Notes: a model not told the origin generated them from the letters alone. Shown: positions 27,241 to 37,240, numbered from the stretch's first letter. The stretch is DNA of 55,254 nucleotides from Gemmatimonadaceae bacterium (GCA_040882285.1 JBBEBQ010000027.1:1-55254); one strand, 5' to 3'. A program made the numbers and translations.

Positions 27241-28920
27241 ATGCAGGATACCAGCTACGATGCGATCGTCGTCGGATCCGGGATCTCCGGCGGATGGGCG
27301 GCCAAGGAGCTCACGGAAAAGGGACTCCGCGTGCTGCTGCTCGAGCGCGGCCGCAACGTGGAGCACATCAAGGACTACGTCAACGCGACCAAGGCGCCGT
27401 GGCAGTACCCGCATCGCGGCGGCCGCACCCGCGCGATGGAAGAGGCGTACCCGGTCCTCAAGCGCGACTACCCGCTGAACGAGAAGAACCTCGAGTTCTG
27501 GGCATCGGACAAGGACAACCCGTACACGGAAGTGAAGCGGTTCGACTGGTTCCGCGGGTACCAGGTCGGCGGTAGGTCACTCATGTGGGGGCGGCAGAGC
27601 TACCGGTGGAGTGAATTCGATTTTGAGGCCAACGCGAGGGACGGAATCGCGACCGACTGGCCGATCCGGTACGCCGACCTCGCCCCCTGGTACGATCACA
27701 TCGAGCCGCACGCCGGGATCTCGGGGTCGCTCGAAGGGCTCCCGCAGCTCCCCGATGGCAAGTTCCAACCGGCGATGCCGCTGAATTGCGGCGAGGAGCT
27801 GGTCGCCGGGCGGCTGAGCAAACTGTACGACGGACGGCGACGCATCATCCCTGGCCGCGTCGCGAACCTCACGCGAGAGCTTACCGGCCGCTCAGCCTGC
27901 CAGTACCGGGATGCCTGCTGGCTCGGCTGCCCGTATGGGGCCTACTTCAGCACGCAGTCATCCACGCTGCCCGCGGCCGCGAAAACCGGACGCCTCACGC
28001 TCAAGCCGTTCGCGATCGTCACCGAGGTGCTGTACGACCGCGATCGCAAGCGCGCGACCGGCGTCCGCGTCCTCGACGCGGTAAGCGACCAGACTACGGA
28101 CCATTCGGCCCGCGTGATCTTCCTCTGCGCCTCGACGCTCAACTCCACCTGGCTGCTGATGCGCTCGGCGACCGACGTTTGGCCCGGCGGGCTCGGTAGC
28201 AGCTCCGGTGAGCTGGGCCACAATCTCATGGACCACCACTTCCGCGTCGGCGCGGGCGGGAAGCTCGAGGGGATGGAGGACCGGTATTACAACGGCAGGC
28301 GACCCACCGGTTTCTATATCCCGCGCTACCGGAACCTGTTCGGCGACAAGCGCGCATATCTCCGCGGCTTCGGTTACCAGGGAAGCGCCGGACGCCAGGG
28401 GTGGTCGAGAGCGGTCGCCGAGCTGGGTGTCGGCGCCGCCTTCAAGGATTCGCTGTCGCAGCCGGGAGACTGGTCAATCGGTGCCACCGCCTTCGGCGAG
28501 ATGCTCCCGAATCACGCAAACCGGATCTCACTCGACGAGACGAAGCGCGACAAATGGGGTCTGCCGGTCCTGAAGATCGACTGCGCTACGGGCGAGAACG
28601 AGCGGTCGATGCGCAAGGACATGATGACGGATATGGCGGACATGCTCGAGCAGTGCGGCGCGAAGGGAGTATACACGTACGACAACGAGTACTTCCCCGG
28701 CATGGGAATCCACGAGATGGGGACGGCGCGCATGGGGCGCGATCCGAAGACCTCGGTGCTCAACGCGCACAACCAGGTGTGGGACGCGCCCAACGTCTTC
28801 GTTACGGACGGTTCCTGCATGGCGTCTGCCGCGTGCCAGAATCCGTCGCTCACCTATATGGCGCTCACCGCGCGCGCGGCCGATTTCGCGGTGCGCGAGC
28901 TGAATCGCCGCAACATTTGA
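27241..28920 (+). CDS. GMC family FAD-dependent oxidoreductase (sugar dehydrogenase type)
   Basis: A 559-residue flavoprotein. The N-terminal FAD motif is YDAIVVGSGISGGWAAKEL; the C-terminal GMC signature covers HEMGTARMGRDPKTSVLN, the catalytic-His region, and the second FAD contact NVFVTDGSCMASAACQNPSLTYMALTARAAD. Paired with the following small subunit it resembles gluconate 2-dehydrogenase or glucoside 3-dehydrogenase complexes, which oxidise sugars in the periplasm. The protein has no signal of its own and could be carried out by the Tat-bearing partner. The start is ATG at 27241 with GAGG upstream; an in-frame GTG at 27208 adds 11 residues not needed. Confidence 0.92.
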   Translation: MQDTSYDAIVVGSGISGGWAAKELTEKGLRVLLLERGRNVEHIKDYVNATKAPWQYPHRGGRTRAMEEAYPVLKRDYPLNEKNLEFWASDKDNPYTEVKRFDWFRGYQVGGRSLMWGRQSYRWSEFDFEANARDGIATDWPIRYADLAPWYDHIEPHAGISGSLEGLPQLPDGKFQPAMPLNCGEELVAGRLSKLYDGRRRIIPGRVANLTRELTGRSACQYRDACWLGCPYGAYFSTQSSTLPAAAKTGRLTLKPFAIVTEVLYDRDRKRATGVRVLDAVSDQTTDHSARVIFLCASTLNSTWLLMRSATDVWPGGLGSSSGELGHNLMDHHFRVGAGGKLEGMEDRYYNGRRPTGFYIPRYRNLFGDKRAYLRGFGYQGSAGRQGWSRAVAELGVGAAFKDSLSQPGDWSIGATAFGEMLPNHANRISLDETKRDKWGLPVLKIDCATGENERSMRKDMMTDMADMLEQCGAKGVYTYDNEYFPGMGIHEMGTARMGRDPKTSVLNAHNQVWDAPNVFVTDGSCMASAACQNPSLTYMALTARAADFAVRELNRRNI

Positions 28921-28934
28921 CCGGAGAGTCGCCG

Positions 28935-29654
28935 ATGGCCGCACACGAAAACGCGGGTGACCTCACTCCCGGGATGATCGACCGCCGCGAGGCGATCCTG
29001 CGCGTAACCGCGCTGCTCGGCGGGGTTGCGCTGGTCGGCGGCAGCGCGCTGCTCACCGGTTGCCGGGACGAAGACCGTGGCGTCACCGGCGCGCTGTTCA
29101 CACCCGAGGACATCGCGTTCCTCGACGAGGTCGCGGAAACGATTCTTCCCGCCACGAGCACGCCCGGCGCGAAAGCCGCGAAGACGGGCGCGTTCATGGC
29201 GCTCATGGTGACGGACAGCTACAGCCCGCGCGATCAGGCTGTCTTCCGTGAGGGCATGCGCAAGCTCGACGAAGCGAGCCGCAAGGCGCACACCGTCTCG
29301 TTCATGACCGCGACGCCGCGGCAGCGGCTCGCCCTGCTCGAGGCGGTCGATCGCGAGCAGAAGGCCGAGAGCGACGCCCGCAGGGATGAGAAGGAAGAGC
29401 GGCAGCGAGCCGAGGCGGCTCTGAGCGACCAGCGCCAGGAGGCGGCACCGGGCGCCGACGTCGGCGCGGCCGCCGCGATAACCGAGGACCCCCCACCGCA
29501 CTACTTTCGGATGATGAAGGAGCTCGCGCTGCTCGGCTATTTCACGTCGGAGATCGGCTACACGCAGGCGCTGCGCTACGAGGAATCGCCCGGCCGCTTC
29601 GATCCGTGCGTGCCGTATCGGCCCGGCGAGAAGGCTTGGGCTCCGCACGCCTGA
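28935..29654 (+). CDS. gluconate 2-dehydrogenase subunit 3-like protein (Tat lipoprotein)
   Basis: The 239-residue partner subunit of the GMC dehydrogenase. It has a twin-arginine leader (DRREAILRVTALLGGVALVGG) ending in a lipobox LTGC. Next comes the family domain, with FTPEDIAFLDEVAETILPATSTPGAKAAKTGAFM and, later, FRMMKELALLGYFTSEIGYTQALRYEESPGRFDPCVPY. Between them a Glu/Arg/Lys-rich stretch (about residues 140-180) looks like a coiled-coil insertion. It starts 14 bases after the GMC stop. The likely role is to export and anchor the flavoprotein and pass electrons to the respiratory chain. Confidence 0.88.
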   Translation: MAAHENAGDLTPGMIDRREAILRVTALLGGVALVGGSALLTGCRDEDRGVTGALFTPEDIAFLDEVAETILPATSTPGAKAAKTGAFMALMVTDSYSPRDQAVFREGMRKLDEASRKAHTVSFMTATPRQRLALLEAVDREQKAESDARRDEKEERQRAEAALSDQRQEAAPGADVGAAAAITEDPPPHYFRMMKELALLGYFTSEIGYTQALRYEESPGRFDPCVPYRPGEKAWAPHA

Positions 29655-29678
29655 GCTGTGGTGCAACAAAGGACTGAA

Positions 29679-30488
29679 ATGATGGCGACCTTCGTCGCAT
29701 GGTTCACCGTTTCCGCGTGCGCCGTTGCGGCTCCATCGCCGAGCCCTGTGTGGCACGACGAATTCGACGGACCCGCGGGCGCGTCTTTTGATCGGTCGAG
29801 GTGGGTCGCTGACACGGGCGGACACGGCTTCGGCAACCAGGAGCGGCAGTTCTACACGACGCGCGGCGAGAACATCGCCCTGGACGGTGAAGGCCATCTG
29901 GTGATCACCGCCCGCGCCGAGCCGGCGGAGTCCGGGTACGCATGCTGGTACGGACGCTGTCTCTACACGTCGACGCGGCTCAAGACCAAGGGGCTGTTCG
30001 CGCAGACGTACGGCCGCTTCGAGGCGCGGATCCGCGTTCCACGCGGACAGGGACTCTGGCCCGCCTTCTGGATGCTCGGCGCGGACATCGATTCCGTCGG
30101 ATGGCCCCGGAGCGGCGAGATCGATATCATGGAGCACATCGGGCGCGAGCCGGCCGTAGCGTACGGCACGTTGCACGGCCCGGGCTATTCGGGCGCTGGC
30201 GGCATCAGCCGGGCCGACACGCTGTCTCGAGGGGGCTACGCGGACGACTTCCACGTCTTCGCGGTCGCATGGCGGCCGGGCGAGGTCCGCTGGTACGTCG
30301 ACGGGCGCCCCTACCATCGACTGACGCCGGCGGACCTGCCGGCGGGTACGAAGTGGGTGTTCGATCATCCTTTCTTCTTGCTGCTCAACGTCGCGGTGGG
30401 CGGAGGTTGGCCAGGGGATCCCGACACGTCGACGACGTTCCCGCAGCAAATGGTGGTGGACTATGTGCGCGCGTATCGCGATCCGTAA
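29679..30488 (+). CDS. glycoside hydrolase family 16 (beta-glucanase/laminarinase-like)
   Basis: A 269-residue secreted endo-beta-glucanase candidate. A signal peptide at residues 1-18 is followed by a GH16 jellyroll: WHDEFDG, DTGGHGFGNQERQFYT, GRFEARIRVPRGQGLWPAFWML, and the catalytic motif GEIDIMEHIG (ExDxxE), then FAVAWRPGEVRWYVDG and FLLLNVAVGGGWPG. These residues resemble beta-1,3-glucanases (laminarinases) of the family, but substrate is not certain. The start at ATG 29679 has AAAGGA upstream (a second ATG is at 29682). Lies 24 bases after the previous gene. Confidence 0.92.
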   Translation: MMATFVAWFTVSACAVAAPSPSPVWHDEFDGPAGASFDRSRWVADTGGHGFGNQERQFYTTRGENIALDGEGHLVITARAEPAESGYACWYGRCLYTSTRLKTKGLFAQTYGRFEARIRVPRGQGLWPAFWMLGADIDSVGWPRSGEIDIMEHIGREPAVAYGTLHGPGYSGAGGISRADTLSRGGYADDFHVFAVAWRPGEVRWYVDGRPYHRLTPADLPAGTKWVFDHPFFLLLNVAVGGGWPGDPDTSTTFPQQMVVDYVRAYRDP

Positions 30489-30498
30489 GAAGGTCGAT

Positions 30499-32856
30499 GT
30501 GCGGGAGACTGGGAGACCGGCGGAATTGACCCGAATGCTGGTCTTCCTCGGTGCCATTGCCACGCTCGGTTGCTCGGTCAATCAGGTCGCCTCCACGCAG
30601 GCAGCCCTGACGGCGGCGCCGGGCGAGGATCGGCGAGAGCGCCTTTTCGTGGATTCTGTGCTCGCGGGGATGACGCTGGAAGAAAAGGTCGGCCAGCTCA
30701 ACCAGCTCTCGGGCTTGGGAGCGCCCACCGGACCCGGCGGAGCTCCGGCGGGAATCGAACAGATCAGGCGGGGCGAGGTGGGCTCTTTCCTCAACGTCGT
30801 GGGAAGAGACACGGTCGTGCGATTGCAGCGGATCGCCGTGGAGCAGTCGCGGACGCACATCCCGCTGCTCTTCGCGCTCGACGTCATTCACGGGTTCCGC
30901 ACGACGTTTCCCGTCCCGCTCGCCGAAGCCAGCAGCTGGGATCCTGCCGCTGTCCAGCGCTCGGCTCGGATCGCCGCGGCGGAAGCAGCCGCGCAAGGCA
31001 TCAGCTGGACCTTCGCGCCGATGGTAGACATCGCGCGGGATCCTCGTTGGGGACGCATCGTCGAGGGCTCGGGAGAGGACCCGTACCTGGGCGCGATAAT
31101 GGCCGCCGCACGAGTGCGGGGCTTTCAGGGCAGCAGCCTCCGCAACCCCGGCACCATTGCCGCGACAGCCAAGCACTTCGCCGCGTACGGAGCAGCCGAG
31201 GGTGGGCGCGATTACAACATCGCGGACGTACCGGAGCGGACGCTGCGCGACGTCTACCTGCCGCCTTTCCAGGCGGCGGTGTGCGCCGGCGCCCAGACTC
31301 TGATGGCGGCGTTCAATGAGATCGACGGCGTTCCGGCGCACGCGCACAAGCGACTGCTGACCGACATCCTGCGCGGCGAATGGGGATTCGACGGCGCGGT
31401 AGTAAGCGATTGGACCGGCATCGGCGAGCTGCTCAATCACGGCATCGGCGGCGACAGCGCCAGCGTCGGAACCCTCGCTCTGAACGCGGGCGTCGACATC
31501 GACATGGTGAGCGAGATCTTCCGCAAGCAGCTGCCGTCGCTCGTGCGCGCCGGGAGCGTGGCGCCGCAGACTTTGGACGAAGCGGTGCGCCGCGTGCTCC
31601 GGCTCAAGTACCGGCTCGGCCTCTTTCAGAACCCGTATCGCGTGGGGGACTCCGCCCACGTGCAGGGAGTCGGACTTTCCGCCGAGAATCGCGAGGCCGC
31701 GCGGGAAGTGGCGCGCGCGTCGATCGTACTGCTGAAGAACGATCGCAACACCCTGCCCCTCTCGAAAGACCTTGGCACGCTGGCTGTGATCGGTGAGCTG
31801 GCCGCCGACAGCGGTGCCGCCATCGGCAATTGGTCGGCGCTTGGCCGCGGAGCGGACGCGGTATCGGTCCTCACCGGCATCCGGCGCGCGGTCTCGCCGC
31901 GGACGCGCGTGGTGCACGAGCGGGGGGCATCTCCCATGGACGACGACAGCACGGGAATCGCCGGCGCCGTGCGCGTCGCAAGGCAGGCTGACGCGATCGT
32001 GCTGGTGCTCGGCGAGTCGCCGTTGCAGAGCGCGGAGGCGGCGAGTCGCGCCAGCGTCGAGCTTCCGGGGGCGCAGCTGCGGCTCGCGCAAGCGATTGCC
32101 GCGACCGGAAAACCCGTCGTAGTGGTGCTGATGAACGGCCGGCCACTCGCGCTTCAATGGCTGCACGACAACGTGCCGGCAATCGTGGAGACGTGGTTTT
32201 TGGGAGTGGAGCACGGGACCGCGACGGCGGACGTGCTGTTCGGCGATTACAACCCCGGCGGCAAGCTGGCCGCGACCTTCCCGCGAGTGACGGGCCAGGT
32301 GCCGATCTACTACAGCCACCGCAACACGGGCCGCCCCCCGACCAACGAGAAATACACGTCGAAATACATCGACGTGCCGTGGACTCCGTTGTACCCGTTC
32401 GGTCACGGCTTGAGCTACACCAGTTTTCGCCATGGCACTCCGCGGGCCAGCGCGACGACGATGCGGCCCGCAGACACGCTACGCGTCGAGGTGGACGTCA
32501 CGAACGCGGGCAGGGTCGCAGGCGACGAGGTCGTGCAGCTCTACATTCGCGACGACGTCGGGAGCGTCACGCGTCCCGTACGAGAACTGCGCGGATTCCG
32601 CCGGGTGCGACTGGCCCCGGGCGAGACCCGCACAATTGTGTTCGCGATCCACGTCCAGGATCTCGCGTTCCACGATGCCGCTTTGGCTCGCGTAGCGGAG
32701 CCGGGAACCTTTACCGTGTTCGTCGGGGGCAGCTCGGCAAGCACGAACCAGCTTCGATTCCGGCTCGAGACGGCGGATGGGCATCCGGTTCGAGTACCGG
32801 GAACATGCGCGGGGGTCCGCGAAACCGTTCTTGACATCTCCAATCCGGGGCAGTAA
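30499..32856 (+). CDS. glycoside hydrolase family 3 (beta-glucosidase) lipoprotein
   Basis: A 785-residue exo-acting beta-glucosidase. The GH3 N-terminal barrel includes MTLEEKVGQLNQL, FALDVIHGFRTTFPVPL, ISWTFAPMVDIARDPRWGRIVEG and the nucleophile region GAVVSDWTGI (Asp in SDW). The alpha/beta sandwich domain and the C-terminal fibronectin III-like domain (TNAGRVAGDEVVQLYI, ELRGFRRVRLAPGE) follow. I prefer the GTG at 30499, which has AAGAAGG upstream and gives a lipoprotein signal ending TLGCS. Alternatives are ATG 30463, overlapping the GH16 gene, and ATG 30535. It should act on oligosaccharides released by the GH16 enzyme. Confidence 0.92.
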   Translation: MRETGRPAELTRMLVFLGAIATLGCSVNQVASTQAALTAAPGEDRRERLFVDSVLAGMTLEEKVGQLNQLSGLGAPTGPGGAPAGIEQIRRGEVGSFLNVVGRDTVVRLQRIAVEQSRTHIPLLFALDVIHGFRTTFPVPLAEASSWDPAAVQRSARIAAAEAAAQGISWTFAPMVDIARDPRWGRIVEGSGEDPYLGAIMAAARVRGFQGSSLRNPGTIAATAKHFAAYGAAEGGRDYNIADVPERTLRDVYLPPFQAAVCAGAQTLMAAFNEIDGVPAHAHKRLLTDILRGEWGFDGAVVSDWTGIGELLNHGIGGDSASVGTLALNAGVDIDMVSEIFRKQLPSLVRAGSVAPQTLDEAVRRVLRLKYRLGLFQNPYRVGDSAHVQGVGLSAENREAAREVARASIVLLKNDRNTLPLSKDLGTLAVIGELAADSGAAIGNWSALGRGADAVSVLTGIRRAVSPRTRVVHERGASPMDDDSTGIAGAVRVARQADAIVLVLGESPLQSAEAASRASVELPGAQLRLAQAIAATGKPVVVVLMNGRPLALQWLHDNVPAIVETWFLGVEHGTATADVLFGDYNPGGKLAATFPRVTGQVPIYYSHRNTGRPPTNEKYTSKYIDVPWTPLYPFGHGLSYTSFRHGTPRASATTMRPADTLRVEVDVTNAGRVAGDEVVQLYIRDDVGSVTRPVRELRGFRRVRLAPGETRTIVFAIHVQDLAFHDAALARVAEPGTFTVFVGGSSASTNQLRFRLETADGHPVRVPGTCAGVRETVLDISNPGQ

Positions 32857-32886
32857 TAGAGGGGATCTTCCGGACCGGCCACGCGG

Positions 32887-33876
32887 TTGCCTGGCCCGGA
32901 TTACGAGGGTCGAAATAGGCAGAGTTACCTGACTTCCTCTTTCGGAAGGGAGGGTCGTACGCTCCTGCTTCGTGCGTTTGTTTTACTGCTGTGTAGCTCG
33001 CTGTTGTCCGCCTCGCCGACCCGTGTTGCCGCTCGGGCCGACACGCCGATCCATCCCGGTGCTTCCGACCCGGTCTATCTGATTATCCGCAGTGACGATG
33101 CCGGAATGAGCCACAGCGTGAACCTGGCTCTCGAGCGGCTCATCGCGACCGGCCTGCCGGTTTCCGTGTCGGTCATGTTCCCCACTCCGTGGTACCAGGA
33201 AACGGTGGAGATCCTGCAGCGAAACCCCGCGGTCGCGGTGGGAATTCACTTGACGCTCAACTCGGAGTGGAAGAACTACCGTTGGGGACCCGTGGCGGGC
33301 CGCAGTGCGGTTCCCACGCTCGTGGATGCCGACGGGTACTTCTTTCCGGACGGCGCCGCGCTGTATCGCAACCACCCTGACCCAAGGGAAGTCGAGCTGG
33401 AGCTGCGCGCGCAAATCCAACGGGCGCAGCGGTCGGGTCTGAAGATCGACTACATGGATTACCACATGGGCACGGCGGTTCGCTACCCCGAGTTTCGCGA
33501 GATCACGGAGCGGCTAGCGGGTGAGTTTGGTCTTGGCATGTCGGGATACTTTGGGGAGACCAGACACGATCCCCAGTACCGGGCGGCCCCGGAGAACAAG
33601 ATCGACAGCCTGGTGGCGCTGATCGGTCGCCTCCCGGAGCGGCTCAACATGGTGGTGACTCACGTGGGGATAGACGACGCCGAGCTGGGCGCGCTGCTGG
33701 ATATGAACACCGGCCAACCTCTCGCCAAGATGAGCAAGAATCGCCAGGGAGAGCTTGATGCGCTCACGTCACGGACGTTCAGCGAAGCGGTCCAGGCTCG
33801 CAACGTCCGGCTCATTACGTACCGCCAGCTGATCGACATGCAGGGCTTGCAGTCCATGCGCAGACCAGGAGGATGA
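32887..33876 (+). CDS. YdjC/ChbG-like carbohydrate deacetylase family protein
   Basis: About 329 residues. Metal-ligand motifs of the YdjC family: LIIRSDDAGMSHSVN (Asp pair), VGIHLTLNSEW (His), and DYMDYHMG. A hydrophobic signal segment (LLRAFVLLLCSSLLSA) implies export. Family members remove acetyl groups from di- or oligosaccharides such as chitobiose, though many exported ones are untested. The start is unclear: TTG at 32887 leaves a long n-region without a Shine-Dalgarno sequence, while CTG at 32965 has GGGAGGG ten bases upstream and gives a normal signal peptide. Lies 30 bases after the GH3 gene and just before the SusC gene. Confidence 0.82.
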   Translation: MPGPDYEGRNRQSYLTSSFGREGRTLLLRAFVLLLCSSLLSASPTRVAARADTPIHPGASDPVYLIIRSDDAGMSHSVNLALERLIATGLPVSVSVMFPTPWYQETVEILQRNPAVAVGIHLTLNSEWKNYRWGPVAGRSAVPTLVDADGYFFPDGAALYRNHPDPREVELELRAQIQRAQRSGLKIDYMDYHMGTAVRYPEFREITERLAGEFGLGMSGYFGETRHDPQYRAAPENKIDSLVALIGRLPERLNMVVTHVGIDDAELGALLDMNTGQPLAKMSKNRQGELDALTSRTFSEAVQARNVRLITYRQLIDMQGLQSMRRPGG

Positions 33877-33906
33877 CACCGAATGCGTGCTACTTGGAGG
33901 GTAATC

Positions 33907-36900
33907 ATGGAGAAGATTCAGTCGGGTAGGAGCTCATTCCGGAACAGCCACCTTCACCGGCTTGGCGCGGTGGGGATGGCCATTCTGCTCACACTGGCAT
34001 TCGGCGGAACTGCGCTGGCCCAGCGGATACCGATCTCCGGAACCGTCACTTCCGCGGGCGGCACCCCCCTTCAGGGAGTGAGAGTGCGGTTACAGGGGAC
34101 GGATGTCGTCGCGATTACGGGCGCGAACGGGAGATACTCCATAGCGGCTCCCTCGAATGGAACCCTGAGCTTTACTCTCGTGGGCCAGCGCGCCGTCGAG
34201 ACACCGATCGCCGGACGGACGACCGTCGACGTCACGATGGAGGCCATTTCCTATCTGGAGCAGGTCGTGGTTACCGCCTACACGGAACAGCGGCGGGCAG
34301 ATATCACCGGTGCGGTCTCAAGCGTCAACGTTGAAAGCGCTTCCCGACAGACGGGCGCGAGTGTGCTCCAGCGGCTGGACGCCGCCGTACCCGGCATAAC
34401 GGTTGTTGCGAGCGGTTCGCCCGGCGCACGCAGCACCGTCAGAATCCGCGGCATCAGTTCCTTCCAGAACAACGATCCTCTTTATGTCATTGATGGAACT
34501 CCGGTTCAGGAATCCTATCTCAATTTTCTGAACCCCAATGACATCACGTCGATCCAGGTCCTGAAGGATGCGTCGTCGGCCTCGATTTTCGGTGCGCGCG
34601 CCAGTAACGGTGTGATTCTCATCGAGACCACGAAGAAGGGCGTCGCCGGACCACCCCAGGTCACATTTCGGGCGAGAACCGGGATGGCGACTCCGGTACG
34701 CGGCTATGACGACATACTCATTACCAACTCGCTGGACTACTTCCAGGTAATGAAGGCAAGCTACGAGAACGCCGGAGAGGCGGTCCCGACCAACATCTAC
34801 GGGGACCCCAACAACCCGTCGGTCCCTGCTTTCATCTGGCCGAACAACTGCCCTGCGACGTCCGCCTGCACGGGCGTCGTCACCTCGTTCGACGCGTTTG
34901 GACGGCCGACCGCCGTGAATCAGGCTGCGTATTCCTATCCCAATACGTTGATCATGCCCGGCAGCCAGGGCACCAACTGGTGGGACGCCGTCTTCGGTTC
35001 GGCGATGGTGTCGGATTACAACCTGGATGTCGCGGGGGGCGGTGAGGACAACGCATACCGTGTCTCCTTCAATTACTTCGATCAGGGCGGCACCGCGAAG
35101 TTCAATCACTTCAAGCGGGGGAGCGTCCGCGTCAACACCATATTCACCCGCGGCAAGCTGAACTTCGGTGAGAACATCTCGCTCGCTCTCGAGCGACATG
35201 TTGGCGGGCTGCCGAACGATCCGGGTGGCTACGCCGAAGACGGCATCCTCGGCAAGAACATTCTGCAGCAGCCCGTCATCCCGATATACGACATAAACGG
35301 CAATTTCGCCGGCGGAAAGGCCAAAACCCTGGGCAACCAGGGCAATCCCCTCAAGTTTGCGTCGGCTGCAAGGAACAACACAACCAAAAACAACCAGGTC
35401 TTCGGCAACGTGTTCGCCGGCCTGGACGTAAGCCCACAGTTCTCATTCAAGAGCAGGCTCGGATTCAACGTGGCACAGAGAACCAGCCTCACCTTCACTC
35501 CGGCCTCTCCCGAGGTCGCCGAGGCGACGTTCGGCAATGGCGCGGGCGAGAACAGGAACGACTTCAACGATTGGACCTGGACCAATACGCTGAGGTATGT
35601 CAAGGCGCTTTCCCGGCACAACTTCGATCTGTTGGTCGGACAGGAAGCGAATAGAGGCAACAACCGGTACATCGAGGCATCAATTGGCAACCTCCTGAAC
35701 ACCAGCCCGGATTCCAGATACATCCAGGACGCGCTGGGCCAGGCCAGCACCAAGAACGTCTTCACGACCGGTGGCCGGAATGCCTTGTTGTCCGTTTTTG
35801 GAAAGGCCGACTACAACTTCGCCGACAAATACGTCGCGAGCTTTACGCTGCGGAGAGACGGCTCCTCCCGGCTGGCGCCCGGCAACCAGTGGGGAACTTT
35901 CCCGGCAGCGGGCCTGGGTTGGAGAATATCCAACGAGCCCTTCCTGGCGAACAGCAGAATCTTCTCGGACGTCATGTTGCGGTTTGGCTGGGGCGTCACC
36001 GGAAACCAGCTCATACCCTCCGGACGTATCGTCGCTCAATTCGGCGGCAGCCGGGGAGATACCTACTACGACGTGGCAGGATCAAACAGCACGATCGTAG
36101 GGGGATTCCGCCAAACGTCGTTGGGCAATCCCAATCTGAAGTGGGAAGAGAACAAGTCCACGAACGTGGGCGCCGACATGGTCCTTTTCGAAGGCAAGGT
36201 CAATTTCATCGTCGACGTGTATCGGCGGGCGACCAGCAACCTGCTGTTCGACCCGCGACTCCCGGCGACGGCCGGCGTCGCCGCTCCCCCGATCGTCAAT
36301 ATCGGGGAGATGAAAAACACGGGCGTCGACTTCTCCATCGGACATCAGGCCGCGTCATGGAGCGTCTCCTTCAACGGCAGCCACTACAAGAACGAGATCG
36401 TCTCGATCGACGGAGTCCAGGACTTCTTCTACGGTCCGATATCGACGCGCTTCGGCAATCAGGTCATCAACCAGGTCGGTCATCCGATCGGCTCGTTCTA
36501 TGGCCTCGTGACGGACGGCTATTTCCAGACCCAGGCCGAGGCGGACGCCCACACCGCGGATCCGGTCACCCTGGTATGCGCGACTCCTCCCTGTCAGGAC
36601 GGGGCCGCTCCCGGCCGGTTCAAGTTCAAGGATGTAAACGGCGACGGGATCGTGAATGCGGCGGACCGAACCATTATCGGGAATCCCCATCCGGATTTCA
36701 CGGCCGGCCTGGATCTGGGGCTGCGACGGGGAAATTGGGACCTGAACGCGACTCTCTTCGGGACGTTCGGGAGCGACATCTTCGAGAATCAGAAGGAATT
36801 CTACGTGTTCCGCGAGTTCGAGACGAATGTCCGAAAGGACCTGCTCAAGAATTCGTGGACGCCCGAAAACCCGAACGCCAAGTATCCCCGCATCGACCGG

Positions 36901-37209
36901 AACGACTCCTTCAGCTCCGCGATCAGCGATTTCTACGTTGCGGACGGGTCGTACGTCAGGCTGCGCAACGTGCAGCTCGGGTACACGGTTCCCTCGTCGT
37001 TCGCGCGCTGGTTACCGGCGGGCTCCCGGGTTTATCTCCAGGGAGAGAACCTGTTCACCTTTACCGGTTACGAGGGCCTCGATCCGGCGCTCCCCACGGC
37101 GAACGTCTTCGGGGCCGCCGGCGACGTTCGTGATCAGTATCGGGGCGTCGATCGTGGATCGTATCCCAGCAACAGAGTTTTCAGCATTGGCGTCGTCACC
37201 ACGTTCTAG
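33907..37209 (+). CDS. SusC/RagA-type TonB-linked outer-membrane receptor
   Basis: An outer-membrane importer of oligosaccharides, about 1100 residues. The ATG at 33907 has a strong Shine-Dalgarno sequence (GGAGGG). A signal peptide ends at ALAQ. A carboxypeptidase-regulatory-like domain follows (ISGTVTSAGGTPLQGVRV), then the SusC-type plug (LEQVVVTAYTEQRRADITGAVSSV, IRGISSFQNNDPLYVIDG, ILKDASSASIFGARASNGVIL-like segment) and a 22-strand barrel ending RVFSIGVVTTF with terminal Phe. With the adjacent SusD-type lipoprotein it forms a glycan uptake complex powered by TonB. Base composition is slightly lower in GC than in the housekeeping half. Confidence 0.95.
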   Translation: MEKIQSGRSSFRNSHLHRLGAVGMAILLTLAFGGTALAQRIPISGTVTSAGGTPLQGVRVRLQGTDVVAITGANGRYSIAAPSNGTLSFTLVGQRAVETPIAGRTTVDVTMEAISYLEQVVVTAYTEQRRADITGAVSSVNVESASRQTGASVLQRLDAAVPGITVVASGSPGARSTVRIRGISSFQNNDPLYVIDGTPVQESYLNFLNPNDITSIQVLKDASSASIFGARASNGVILIETTKKGVAGPPQVTFRARTGMATPVRGYDDILITNSLDYFQVMKASYENAGEAVPTNIYGDPNNPSVPAFIWPNNCPATSACTGVVTSFDAFGRPTAVNQAAYSYPNTLIMPGSQGTNWWDAVFGSAMVSDYNLDVAGGGEDNAYRVSFNYFDQGGTAKFNHFKRGSVRVNTIFTRGKLNFGENISLALERHVGGLPNDPGGYAEDGILGKNILQQPVIPIYDINGNFAGGKAKTLGNQGNPLKFASAARNNTTKNNQVFGNVFAGLDVSPQFSFKSRLGFNVAQRTSLTFTPASPEVAEATFGNGAGENRNDFNDWTWTNTLRYVKALSRHNFDLLVGQEANRGNNRYIEASIGNLLNTSPDSRYIQDALGQASTKNVFTTGGRNALLSVFGKADYNFADKYVASFTLRRDGSSRLAPGNQWGTFPAAGLGWRISNEPFLANSRIFSDVMLRFGWGVTGNQLIPSGRIVAQFGGSRGDTYYDVAGSNSTIVGGFRQTSLGNPNLKWEENKSTNVGADMVLFEGKVNFIVDVYRRATSNLLFDPRLPATAGVAAPPIVNIGEMKNTGVDFSIGHQAASWSVSFNGSHYKNEIVSIDGVQDFFYGPISTRFGNQVINQVGHPIGSFYGLVTDGYFQTQAEADAHTADPVTLVCATPPCQDGAAPGRFKFKDVNGDGIVNAADRTIIGNPHPDFTAGLDLGLRRGNWDLNATLFGTFGSDIFENQKEFYVFREFETNVRKDLLKNSWTPENPNAKYPRIDRNDSFSSAISDFYVADGSYVRLRNVQLGYTVPSSFARWLPAGSRVYLQGENLFTFTGYEGLDPALPTANVFGAAGDVRDQYRGVDRGSYPSNRVFSIGVVTTF

Positions 37210-37240
37210 CCACCCGCCTCTTTCAAGGGATGCATAGACG

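Noticed and set aside
30385-32433. A 682-codon open frame opposite the GH3 gene, and another of 575 codons opposite 28854-30581
   Set aside because: Codon-mirror shadows with no recognisable domain. The plus-strand genes carry full catalytic motifs.
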